64,000 bases of DNA from Planctomycetota bacterium (GTDB taxonomy: Bacteria; Planctomycetota; UBA1135; GCA-002686595): NCBI GenBank assembly GCA_016714045.1, contig JADJNY010000015.1, positions 855,353-919,352 of the forward strand, in the 5' to 3' direction. Positions 19,349 to 27,434 of this stretch are shown here, piece after piece; the first letter of the stretch is position 1, and the number at the start of each line of letters is the position of its first letter. Under the pieces are notes generated by a model. That model was not told the origin of the DNA and did not search any database. It saw only the letters and a list, made by a program, of their open reading frames with translations. Position numbers and translations under genes: made by a program.

Positions 19349-21226
19349 ATGGCACAGTTCGCTCCCTTCCGCGTCGGCCAGGCGAGGCGCAGCCAGATCC
19401 TGCACACCTACGGCGTCGGGTCGATCGTCGACTTACCCCGGATGTCCGTCATGCCGACGGGGCTCCAGCAGTGGCCGCCGCCATCACCGTTGAACGAGAT
19501 CACCGAGGACCGACTGCTCTCGCTCGTCCAGGGACATCTCGGCGCACAGGTCCAGCGACTCGTCGCGCCGATCTACCGCGACGGTAGCGACCCGTTCAGC
19601 GAGGACGCACGGACCGGCGTTCCGGTCGTCACGTTTCCCCGGTGGGTGCGGTGTCCGCGTTGCCAGACGCTGGCACCGCTCGACCTCGGGATCTTCAAGC
19701 TGAAGGAGGACCTCTTCCGGCCCGACCGCACGTGCTACGTGCATGCGAACTGCGCGGTGGGCAAGCCGCCTCAGGTCGTGCCGGCGAGGTTCGTGATGGC
19801 GTGCCGGAACGGGCACCTCGACGACTTCCCCTGGGACGACTTCATCGAGCACAAGACGCCGGGGTGTCGAGGCCCGCTCGAGTTCCAGGAGAGCGGACTG
19901 TCCTCCGAGGTCGCCGACCTCCGCGTGTTCTGCAAGGGATGCAACGCCGGCAAGCCGATGGCATTGGCCTTCGGGGAGAACGCGCTGAAGCACTTACCCC
20001 AACGGTGCACGGGCAAGCACCCGCACCTCGGCCGAGACTTCGAGGACAAGGGCTGCGACGAAGACCCGCGCGTCATGCTCATCGGCGCGTCGAACCTCTG
20101 GTTCTCGATCCAGCTCTCGGCGCTCTCGCTCCCGACGGACAAGGGGAAGCTGCGCCAGAAGGTCGACGAGAAGTGGACCGGCCTGAAGGAGGTCACGCAC
20201 CCCGACCAGTTGAAGCCGTTGCTCGTCTTCCTCCCCGATCTGGGCGCATGGACCAAGGAGGAGATCTGGGCAGCGATCGAGGAGAAGCGCCGCTCGAGCG
20301 CTGCTGGCGCGGCGACCCGATCCGTGGCGGAACTCCGTCGGGAGGAATGGGGTGTGCTCGCGAATCCGGGCGCTGCTCCCAAGTCGGACGACTTCCGCAT
20401 CCGCTCCTCGAAGGTGCCGAAGGGCTTCGAAAAGTTCATCGCGGACGTCGTGCTCGTGGAACGGTTGCGAGTCGTACGCGCGTGCATCGGGTTCACGCGG
20501 GTCGATTCGCCTGGCGACTTCGGGGACCCTGGCCAGATCCCGCAGTTGCAGCGCGCACCGCTTTCACGTTCGGCTCCTACTTGGGTGCCGGCCACCGAGG
20601 TGCGAGGCGAAGGCGTGTTCCTGCGCCTTCGGGAGGACACGCTCTCGGCCTGGCTCGCCGGGGACGAAGCCAAGAAGCTCGACGCCGAGTTCCGACGGGC
20701 ACACGTCGCCTTTCGCCGCGCACGAAACATCCCGAACCCCGAGGACCAGTATCCGGGGTTGCGCTACGTCGTGCTGCACTCGCTCTCGCACACGCTCCTG
20801 CGACAGTTCGCGATCGAGTGCGGGTACTCCTCCGCCAGCATCGAGGAGCGGATCTACTCCGCCGAGCCGGAAGCGGAGGGCGGCCCCATGGCAGGGATCC
20901 TCCTCTTCACCGCCGCAGCGGACAGCGAAGGAACGCTGGGCGGCCTCGTCGCCCTCGGCGAGCCGGACCCGCTGCGTCGACACCTGACTGTCGGGCTCCA
21001 GCGGCTTGAGCTCTGCTCCTCCGATCCGCTCTGCGCCGAGCATCGGCCGGACACCAAGCGCGGAGTGCTCCATGGGACGGCTTGCCACTCCTGCCTCTTC
21101 GTCTCGGAGACCTCGTGCGAGCGCGGCAACAAGTACCTCGACAGAGCCGTACTCGCGGCGACCGTTCGCCGCCCGATCACTCCCTGGATGAACGACGTGC
21201 CCACACCGCATGGATCCGCGCACTGA
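19349..21226 (+). CDS. drmB: DISARM DUF1998 protein DrmB
   Basis: A 625-residue protein starting M-A-Q-F-A-P-F-R-V-G-Q-A-R-R-S-Q, with the G-V-G-S-I-V-D-L segment seen at the N-terminus of DrmB. The C-terminal DUF1998 region contains V-V-L-H-S-L-S-H-T-L-L-R-Q and Cys ligands (C-H-S-C, then C-E-R-G-N) near 600. Earlier Cys pairs (C-P-R-C near 103) are probably further zinc sites. DrmB partners DrmA in all DISARM classes. The start is two bases after the drmA stop, and the 3' end overlaps drmC by 17 bases. Confidence 0.88.
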   Translation: MAQFAPFRVGQARRSQILHTYGVGSIVDLPRMSVMPTGLQQWPPPSPLNEITEDRLLSLVQGHLGAQVQRLVAPIYRDGSDPFSEDARTGVPVVTFPRWVRCPRCQTLAPLDLGIFKLKEDLFRPDRTCYVHANCAVGKPPQVVPARFVMACRNGHLDDFPWDDFIEHKTPGCRGPLEFQESGLSSEVADLRVFCKGCNAGKPMALAFGENALKHLPQRCTGKHPHLGRDFEDKGCDEDPRVMLIGASNLWFSIQLSALSLPTDKGKLRQKVDEKWTGLKEVTHPDQLKPLLVFLPDLGAWTKEEIWAAIEEKRRSSAAGAATRSVAELRREEWGVLANPGAAPKSDDFRIRSSKVPKGFEKFIADVVLVERLRVVRACIGFTRVDSPGDFGDPGQIPQLQRAPLSRSAPTWVPATEVRGEGVFLRLREDTLSAWLAGDEAKKLDAEFRRAHVAFRRARNIPNPEDQYPGLRYVVLHSLSHTLLRQFAIECGYSSASIEERIYSAEPEAEGGPMAGILLFTAAADSEGTLGGLVALGEPDPLRRHLTVGLQRLELCSSDPLCAEHRPDTKRGVLHGTACHSCLFVSETSCERGNKYLDRAVLAATVRRPITPWMNDVPTPHGSAH

Positions 21227-22031
21227 GCTCCTGGCGAAGCGCATCGCCGACTTGGTCTCGGACCTGCCGACGTCCGTGGCCGAGGAGCTCGTGTCGCACC
21301 TCGAGTCGCTCCGGGACGTGACCGGCAGCCGTCTCGCCAGCGACCCCGCACCACCCGGCTTCCCGTTCGAGTGCCGAGATCAGCTCGACGGGGTCTCGTC
21401 GGCATGGCGCTCGAGTGGGAACGAGTTCAGCGCCAAGGCCCTCGGCCTCGCGGTCCTCGCAGCCGCACAGGCCGTCGAAGCCGAGCGCTCGAGCGAGCGG
21501 GTGGAACTCGTGTGGTCCGGCCCGACCAAGCCTGGGACGTCTCTGCGCCGGACCGAGCAAGCCCTGACCGAGCTGGTGCAGGGTGCTCGACAGGAGATCT
21601 GGATCGTCTCCTACGTCGCATACTCCGTGGTCGGCATCCGTGACGCCCTCGTCGCGGCCCTGAAGCGGGGAGTCCGTGTGAACCTGCTCCTGGAGTCACG
21701 GGAGTCCGGAGGTGGGCGGATCAGCCACGACGGCATCGCGTCGTTGCGGAGCGTCGTCGAGCTCGGGGCTACCGTCTATGAGTGGCCGCTCGAACAGAGG
21801 CCGAGAAACCGGCAGGGCGACCCTGGGGCGTTGCACGCGAAGTTCGCTGTGGCCGATGCTGCCATCCTGCTCCTGACGAGTGCCAACCTCACTGAGTCCG
21901 CCTTCGAGTTCAACATCGAGCTCGGGGCCCTGTTGCGCGGAGGCCCAAGCCCCCGCCGAATGACGGACAAGCTCCACTGGCTGCTCGCTACTGGCCAGCT
22001 CGTCGAGAGAGACAAACAAGATGGCCCCTGA
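21210..22031 (+). CDS. drmC: DISARM phospholipase D-like protein DrmC
   Basis: A 273-residue protein with a PLD-superfamily C-terminal half. The HKD-type motif reads H-A-K-F-A-V-A-D followed by S-A-N-L-T (about residues 209-232), and an earlier half-site lies near 125-150 (W-I-V-S-Y-V-A-Y). Members with this motif are usually nucleases or phosphodiesterases. DrmC is present in all DISARM classes though reported as not always essential for defence. It overlaps drmB by 17 bases and the ATPase gene by 11 bases. Confidence 0.85.
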   Translation: MDPRTELLAKRIADLVSDLPTSVAEELVSHLESLRDVTGSRLASDPAPPGFPFECRDQLDGVSSAWRSSGNEFSAKALGLAVLAAAQAVEAERSSERVELVWSGPTKPGTSLRRTEQALTELVQGARQEIWIVSYVAYSVVGIRDALVAALKRGVRVNLLLESRESGGGRISHDGIASLRSVVELGATVYEWPLEQRPRNRQGDPGALHAKFAVADAAILLLTSANLTESAFEFNIELGALLRGGPSPRRMTDKLHWLLATGQLVERDKQDGP

Positions 22032-23712
22032 CTCCAGCAAGCCGGAACCCAAGAGCTTCACGTTCGAACTCTCCCTGAGTGTCTTGAATCACTTGGGACG
22101 GAACCTCTACAGGAGTTTCATCACCGTTCTCGGAGAGGCCGTCTCCAATGCCTGGGATGCCGAGGCGAAGAATGTGTGGATCGAGATCGACAAAGACGGC
22201 GGGAGCTTCGTCATCAAGGACGATGGCGATGGCATGACAGCCGTCGACTTCCAGGAGAAGTTCCTCAAGATCGGCTATTCCAAGCGCAAGGGAAGCGGGG
22301 AACGTTCCAAGGGAGGGCGGCCGTTCATCGGCCGAAAAGGCATCGGCAAGTTGGCGCTCTTGTCCTGTGCCGATTCGATCGCCGTCATGTCTTGCGTGAA
22401 GGGCGGCTCTTGGGTGGGCGGAGTGATCGAGAATGCCGGACTGGACAAAGCCATTCTCGAGGACTTGAAGCCAAGCGAGTACAGGCTCTTGCCCTTGCCG
22501 GCAGATCTGCTCGGCAAGTACTCCACTGGCCACGAGCAGGGCACGATCATCCGCTTCAGCGGCGTGAAGGGAGGTATCCGCCACACGGCGGAACACCTCA
22601 AGAAGATCGTTGCGCTCTACTTCCGATTCTCCCTGCTCGACGAGCACTTCAACATCTTCATCGACGGCGAGAAGGTGACCCATTCAGACCTGAAGAGCCT
22701 CGCCGAGTCGACGGAGTTCCTGTGGACGCTGGGTGAGCGCAAGGACCCGTACGTCGACGATGGGCTGAGTGCTGTGAAGGAGCGGAGGGCGCTGAGTGGA
22801 ATGGCGGGGACGACCGGATTCATCGCTTCGGTGATCAAACCACGAGACCTCAGCATCGTCGGAACTGGGGAGCGAGTTGGCGTCGACCTTTTCGTCAACG
22901 GGCGACTGCGCGAGCGAGACGTGCTGCGCCACATCCCGACCGCCAGAGTTGCCGAGAGCTATCTCTACGGCCAGCTCCACGTCGATGGAATGGACTCGCA
23001 CGATACGGACAGGTTCACGAGCAGCCGCGAAGGGGTCGTGGCCGGAGACCCGCAGTTCCAGCAGTTCTTGAAAGACCTCAGAGCTGCTGTCGAACAGGTG
23101 ATCAAGGACTGGGATGCTTGGCGTCGGCGCCATCGCGAAGACGGTGATCCGGAAGACAAGTCGATCTCACCGAAGGAGCGCAAGTCGCTCGAGCTCTTCA
23201 ACGTCGTTGTGAAGGACTACGCTCCGCCGCCACAGGCGGAGAACAAGGAGGTGGTCGACCGGTGGATTGGCGAGCTGCTGGAGGACGCCAAGTACAACTT
23301 CATCTCGTATGCCGATTGCTTCGTGTCGGAGAACCTCGTCAGGAACCTGATCGTCGAGCACAAGGTCGCGCTCTCGAAGGAGGCGCAACGAGACATCGCT
23401 CACTATCGTAAGAAAGAAGACGATGGCAAGAAGAAGGGCAACATCAGCATCGAACTGCGAAGGACCAAGAGCGATCTGAGCTACCTCGACATGGACGGGC
23501 TGGCCTACCTAGTCGAGAAGAGCCCGGGCGCGCCGGGACCGGTGTCGCAGGATGCAGACGAGTACAAGCCGATGCAGGACGCGGTCATGCACACCGCGCT
23601 TCTGTCTGAACCGGCGAAGAAGAGGCTCAGTGCAGTGTTCGACAACATCAGTGCACGGGTGAGGAAGCTGCTGTACGACGGGCCGACAGGAGGAGGGCGT
23701 GCCTCGAAGTAG
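22021..23712 (+). CDS. GHKL (MORC/MutL/Hsp90-like) ATPase
   Basis: A 563-residue protein with an N-terminal GHKL fold. The N box is E39-x3-N43 (G-E-A-V-S-N-A-W-D-A), the G1 box D-D-G-D-G-M is at 67-72 and the G2 box G-R-K-G-I-G-K is at 104-110. A transducer-like middle region and a helical C-terminus follow. It resembles the prokaryotic MORC-type ATPases known next to restriction-modification genes. It overlaps drmC by 11 bases and the Vsr-type gene by 14, so it belongs to the defence operon. A likely role is an ATP-driven clamp that loads or controls the nuclease, which is inference. It is not one of the canonical DISARM subunits. Confidence 0.75.
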   Translation: MAPDSSKPEPKSFTFELSLSVLNHLGRNLYRSFITVLGEAVSNAWDAEAKNVWIEIDKDGGSFVIKDDGDGMTAVDFQEKFLKIGYSKRKGSGERSKGGRPFIGRKGIGKLALLSCADSIAVMSCVKGGSWVGGVIENAGLDKAILEDLKPSEYRLLPLPADLLGKYSTGHEQGTIIRFSGVKGGIRHTAEHLKKIVALYFRFSLLDEHFNIFIDGEKVTHSDLKSLAESTEFLWTLGERKDPYVDDGLSAVKERRALSGMAGTTGFIASVIKPRDLSIVGTGERVGVDLFVNGRLRERDVLRHIPTARVAESYLYGQLHVDGMDSHDTDRFTSSREGVVAGDPQFQQFLKDLRAAVEQVIKDWDAWRRRHREDGDPEDKSISPKERKSLELFNVVVKDYAPPPQAENKEVVDRWIGELLEDAKYNFISYADCFVSENLVRNLIVEHKVALSKEAQRDIAHYRKKEDDGKKKGNISIELRRTKSDLSYLDMDGLAYLVEKSPGAPGPVSQDADEYKPMQDAVMHTALLSEPAKKRLSAVFDNISARVRKLLYDGPTGGGRASK

Positions 23713-24331
23713 CGTGTCGAAGAGCATGGAGCCCCAGGTCTCCCAGGTTCGACAGAAGACCGGCGCGAAGGCTCTGAAACCGAAGTTGGGACGAGTTCGG
23801 CCAGAGCCTCTGGACGGAATCGTGCGTCATCGCATGCGAGTGATGAAGCGACGTGATACTCCGGCCGAGACCGAGCTTCGTCGTTGCCTACACCGGCAGG
23901 GACTCCGATACACGATCGACGCGCGTGCGCTTCCATCGTCGAGGCGGCGGGCCGACCTCGTGTTTCGGCGTGCACGAGTGGCCGTGTTCGTCGACGGCTG
24001 CTTCTGGCATTCCTGCCCGCTCCACGGGTCGATGCCGAGGCACAATGCGTCCTGGTGGAAGGCGAAGCTGGCCGGGAACGTCCGTCGAGACCGCGACACG
24101 GACCGTGAGCTCCGTTCGGCAGGTTGGGTGGTGGTTCGCGTGTGGGCGCACGAGGATCCTGCTCGTGCTTCCGACAAAGTCCGAAGGGCCCTCGCCGCTC
24201 GAGAAGGCGGCAGGGCACGGCCTCCTGTCCCACGGAGCCCGCGAGTTGCAGATGAGGGCTCGAGATCCGGCGCCACCTGTGCTGTAATCCGACCGAGGGG
24301 CCCGGCCAAGCGGACGCCCCTCGCTCGATGA
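23699..24331 (+). CDS. vsr: Vsr-type (very short patch repair-like) endonuclease
   Basis: A 210-residue protein with a Vsr domain at about residues 44-170. It starts with R-M-R-V-M-K-R-R-D-T-P-A-E, then has the catalytic Asp in R-A-D-L-V-F (D86), F-V-D-G-C-F-W-H (97-104) with Cys/His metal ligands, and W-W-K-A-K-L-x3-N-V-x-R-D. The C-terminal 40 residues are basic. The GTG start lies within AGGAGG-led context and overlaps the ATPase gene. Vsr nicks T:G mismatches that arise from deaminated 5-methylcytosine, and its usual partner is the cytosine-C5 methyltransferase that follows here. It could also act as the restriction nuclease of the cassette. Confidence 0.82.
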   Translation: MPRSSVSKSMEPQVSQVRQKTGAKALKPKLGRVRPEPLDGIVRHRMRVMKRRDTPAETELRRCLHRQGLRYTIDARALPSSRRRADLVFRRARVAVFVDGCFWHSCPLHGSMPRHNASWWKAKLAGNVRRDRDTDRELRSAGWVVVRVWAHEDPARASDKVRRALAAREGGRARPPVPRSPRVADEGSRSGATCAVIRPRGPAKRTPLAR

Positions 24332-25677
24332 GGTCAGCTGCGACCACTAAAAGGCATCAGACCCAGGCACTCCCGTCAGCGGCGCCGACCACCGCACCGC
24401 TGCCGGCGAGGGCGCGGGTAGCTTCGCTCTTCACTGGAATCGGGGGCATCGAGCTCGGCCTCCACCGTGCCGGCTTCGAGCCGGACGGACTCCGACTCGC
24501 CTGCGAGATCGACCCCGGTGCCCGAGCCATCCTGGCCACTCGGTTCGGGGCTCGTCCGAGACTTCATCAGGACGTTCAAGAGCTGATCGCCTTGGATGGC
24601 GCTGACCTCGTCACTGCTGGGTTTCCGTGCCAGGACTTGAGCCAAGCCGGCCTCACGGAGGGGATCGGAGGCCCCAAGAGCGGGCTCGTGAACGAGGTGT
24701 TCCGCCTCCTGGCCGCATCGAAGCGCAAGGGCAAGGCTCCCCGCTGGGTGCTGTTCGAAAACGTCCCGTTCATGCTCCGACTCCAATCGGGCCGCGCGAT
24801 GCGTCGCGTCGTGGCAGGCTTCGAGGAGCTGGGGTACCGGTGGTGGGCCTACCGCGTGCTCGACGCCATCCACTTCGGGTTGCCCCAACGTCGTCGGCGC
24901 GTCTTCTTCCTGGCCTCGCGGTCCCCCGACGACGACCCCCGTTCCGTCTTGTTCGACCCGCCGGCACCGATCGGGAAGCCCAGGGTGCTGGAGCACGTCG
25001 ATCCCGAGCGAGCCAAGTGCTTCGGCTTCTACTGGACCGAGGGCAACCGTGGTCTGGGTTGGGCAACCGAAGCTCTACCTACGCTGAAGGGGGGCTCCGG
25101 CCTCGGCATCCCTTCTCCCCCGGCGATCTGGTTCCGCGACACCGACGAGTTCGTGACGCCCGGCATCGAGCTCGCCGAGCGGGTGCAGGGGTTCCCGCCG
25201 GGTTGGACCTCGGTCGAGTCGGTGGACTTCAAGGAGAACGCGCGCTGGCTCTACGTCGGCAACGCGGTTCCTGTCGCCGTCGCGGAATGGGTCGGCAAAC
25301 GACTACTCGCTCCGGTCACCGTCGCCGACGGCGGAATCCAGTTCGACACCGCGGAGCATGGCTCCTGGCCCAACGCCGCCTACGGCCGCGACGGTGAAGC
25401 CTTCGAGGCGCGGGAACAGCTCGAGGGTCCCCCCGAGTCCCGCCGCCAGTTGCTGTCGAAGCTGCCGATCCTCACTCGAGAGAAGCGCGCGCGTCACGTC
25501 CGACCGCTGTCCATCCGTGCAGCTCAGGGCGTCTATACGAGGCTGCTCCGAGCCCAAGAGGAAGGGCGCCTCCGACCTCGCGAGGACTTCATGGCCGCAC
25601 TGCGCAAGTACGTCGAGACGCATCCCGAGCGACGGCTCCTTCCGAAGTCGGCACGATCGAGCGCGTCGCGTCGCTGA
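24328..25677 (+). CDS. DNA (cytosine-C5) methyltransferase, DrmMII-like
   Basis: A 449-residue enzyme with motif I F-T-G-I-G-G-I-E-L-G (35-44), motif IV with the catalytic Cys in G-F-P-C-Q-D-L-S (about 98-105), motif VI E-N-V-P (about 147) and motif VIII Q-R-R-R-R-V-F-F-L. The N-terminal 30 residues are a disordered extension and the C-terminal 100 residues are basic. Its ATG overlaps the Vsr stop (ATGA). DrmMII of class 2 DISARM is a cytosine methylase, so this gene may be DrmMII added to a class 1 set or belong to a separate ATPase-Vsr-methylase module. It overlaps the convergent radical SAM gene by 89 bases. Confidence 0.85.
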   Translation: MRSAATTKRHQTQALPSAAPTTAPLPARARVASLFTGIGGIELGLHRAGFEPDGLRLACEIDPGARAILATRFGARPRLHQDVQELIALDGADLVTAGFPCQDLSQAGLTEGIGGPKSGLVNEVFRLLAASKRKGKAPRWVLFENVPFMLRLQSGRAMRRVVAGFEELGYRWWAYRVLDAIHFGLPQRRRRVFFLASRSPDDDPRSVLFDPPAPIGKPRVLEHVDPERAKCFGFYWTEGNRGLGWATEALPTLKGGSGLGIPSPPAIWFRDTDEFVTPGIELAERVQGFPPGWTSVESVDFKENARWLYVGNAVPVAVAEWVGKRLLAPVTVADGGIQFDTAEHGSWPNAAYGRDGEAFEAREQLEGPPESRRQLLSKLPILTREKRARHVRPLSIRAAQGVYTRLLRAQEEGRLRPREDFMAALRKYVETHPERRLLPKSARSSASRR

Positions 25678-27085
25678 CCGTCTTCGCCAAGCGTCGGCGT
25701 GCTGCGTCGGGAGGCCGAACGACGGTGAGGAAGTTGTAGCCAACACACCCGTCCTCGAAGTCGGTGAACGACGGCGCTCTCGGCATCGAGTAAAAGTCCA
25801 GCGATCCGTGGTCGAGCGCCGTTCCTGGGAGCACAGTCTCCACGTTCGGGTAGATGCCGGCGATCGGCACCCTGCGGCTCTGTAGCTCGTGCACGAGGGA
25901 GAGCGTTTCGGCGATCGTGTTCTCGGTCTCCAGCAAGCGACCGTCGTCGGCCATGGCTCCGAACATGAGCGAGAGGCCAGCGCGCATGTCGTGGCGGGCG
26001 AACCAGCCGAGGCGCTCAAGGATGAGCGCGCGGGTCAGGCCGGTCTTGCCGATTGCGCGCAGGATGTCGTCGGAGCCGCTCTCGATGCCGGTGTAGAGGT
26101 AGGTGCAGCCGTTCTCGGCGAGTTCGGCGACGAGGCGCTCGGAGAGAGTCGGCAAGTAGACCTGGCAACCCCACTCGATGCCGAGTCCACGGAGCCTCGG
26201 GAGGAGCTCCTGCCGGACTCGGCGCGTCGCGGGGAAGATGCTGTCCTGGAAGTAGAGCGGCTCGCCGGGATGGCGGGCGCTCAGATCGACGATCCACTCG
26301 AAGTCGGAGCAGACCTGGGCCTTCACGCCGGGGCCGCCCTCCGAGCAGAAGGTGCACTGGCCGTAGGAGCACCCGCGGCTGATCGTGAGGGGTACCGCTG
26401 TGCCACCGGGGAACACGTCGAACCGGACCGGGCGCGCGACCTGGCAGCGCGTGTGGAACGACTCGACCTCGGTCGGACCAAAGTCGAAGGGGCGGCCGAA
26501 CGGCTGGCACCAGCTCCGCGATGTCACGGTGCCGCGACCGCGCATGGAGGGTTGGGCGTGTCCGAAGAGCTCGAGGGCTCTGGCCGCCGAGCTCGCGGCG
26601 TCCGGGAGCTCGAGGAACCGCCGCACCAGCTCGAGGAGCACGAACTCACCGTCGCCGGCGATGGAGACGTCGACCTCGGGAACCGCTTCGGCGACCTTCA
26701 GGCGGCAGGCGTCCTCGTGCGGGCCGCCGACCACGACGAGCGGGCTCGAGCCGCACAAAGAGCGCACGAGGCGAGCGATGCGGACGGTCTCTTCGATGGC
26801 CGCGGTCGAGGTCGAGATGCAGACGACGCGGACGGAGCCGGAGCGCAGCATGAGCTCGAGGGACTCGTAGAAGCCCTCGCTCGAGCTGCCGGGGTCCATC
26901 AGGCCGAAGGAAATCCCGCGCTCGGTCAGGTGCTCGACAAGGCGCGCGCTCGCGGAGAGCAGCGAGCTCGGAAGGCCATCGAACCTCGGGCGGGCGGGGT
27001 ACGGCGCGTGGATCAGCAGGACGGCGGTCCCGGGCTCGGCCGGCGGGACGACCACGGGGGAGGGCCGGACGGCGTGGGTGCTCAT
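25589..27085 (-). CDS. radical SAM protein with B12-binding-like N-terminus
   Basis: A 498-residue protein. The N-terminal 40-180 has a cobalamin-binding-type Rossmann layout (V-L-L-I-H-A-P-Y-P, V-V-V-G-G-P-H-E-D, I-A-G-D-G-E). The radical SAM core starts with R-G-C-x4-C-x2-C near residue 237, the CX4CX2C variant found in several B12-radical SAM families including RiPP maturation enzymes. Y-T-G-I-E-S-G-S-D near 330 continues the core. The substrate is unknown and no precursor peptide is evident. The start at 27085 touches the palindromic operator at 27086, so the gene is probably controlled by the divergent XRE protein. Confidence 0.7.
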   Translation of the reverse strand: MSTHAVRPSPVVVPPAEPGTAVLLIHAPYPARPRFDGLPSSLLSASARLVEHLTERGISFGLMDPGSSSEGFYESLELMLRSGSVRVVCISTSTAAIEETVRIARLVRSLCGSSPLVVVGGPHEDACRLKVAEAVPEVDVSIAGDGEFVLLELVRRFLELPDAASSAARALELFGHAQPSMRGRGTVTSRSWCQPFGRPFDFGPTEVESFHTRCQVARPVRFDVFPGGTAVPLTISRGCSYGQCTFCSEGGPGVKAQVCSDFEWIVDLSARHPGEPLYFQDSIFPATRRVRQELLPRLRGLGIEWGCQVYLPTLSERLVAELAENGCTYLYTGIESGSDDILRAIGKTGLTRALILERLGWFARHDMRAGLSLMFGAMADDGRLLETENTIAETLSLVHELQSRRVPIAGIYPNVETVLPGTALDHGSLDFYSMPRAPSFTDFEDGCVGYNFLTVVRPPDAARRRLAKTVSDATRSIVPTSEGAVARDASRRTCAVRP

Positions 27086-27103
27086 TGTAGGCGATAGCCT
27101 ACA
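27086..27103. promoter_or_regulatory. palindromic operator O1
   Basis: TGTAGGC and GCCTACA are perfect inverted arms around GATA. The site directly abuts the start codon of the radical SAM gene and would block its transcription if bound. Confidence 0.7.
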
Positions 27104-27131
27104 GGCGGGTGGGCGCGGCGGGGAGGTGGCT

Positions 27132-27164
27132 TGTAGGCAATAGCCTGTAGTGCGATAGCCTACA
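27132..27164. promoter_or_regulatory. paired palindromic operators O2/O3
   Basis: O2 (27132-27149) reads TGTAGGC-AATA-GCCTGTA. O3 (27146-27164) reads TGTAGTGC-GATA-GCCTACA and shares TGTA with O2. Overlapping tandem dyads just before an XRE gene resemble the C-boxes of restriction-modification controller proteins. Confidence 0.7.
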
Positions 27165-27182
27165 GCGCGGCACGCTGGCGAC

Positions 27183-27428
27183 GTGGCCAGCTCCAAGCGA
27201 CACCAGGCCTTCCAGACCGCCTTCGGCAAGGCCCTGCGCCGCCGGCGGGAGCGGCTCGAGGTGTCCCAGGAGGCGCTCGCCTTCACGTCCGAGATCCACC
27301 GGACCTACATCAGCGAGCTCGAGCGGGGGCTGAAGAACCCATCCCTGACGACGATCGACCGGCTCGCCGCGGCGCTCAAGACGAAGGCCAGCACGCTCAT
27401 CGCCGACGCCGAGGCGGAGCTCGGCTGA
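27183..27428 (+). CDS. XRE-family controller-like regulator
   Basis: An 81-residue protein that is almost entirely helix-turn-helix (residues 9-72: F-G-K-A-L-R-R-R-R-E-R-L-E-V-S-Q-E-A-L, then I-H-R-T-Y-I-S-E-L-E-R-G, N-P-S-L-T-T-I-D). Size and sequence fit controller (C) proteins and small XRE repressors. The GTG start has no clear Shine-Dalgarno sequence, suggesting a leaderless or weakly translated mRNA. Three TGTAGGC-type palindromes upstream predict autoregulation and control of the divergent radical SAM gene. It is 1.5 kb from the defence operon and might also affect it. Confidence 0.75.
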   Translation: MASSKRHQAFQTAFGKALRRRRERLEVSQEALAFTSEIHRTYISELERGLKNPSLTTIDRLAAALKTKASTLIADAEAELG

Positions 27429-27434
27429 CGAGGT

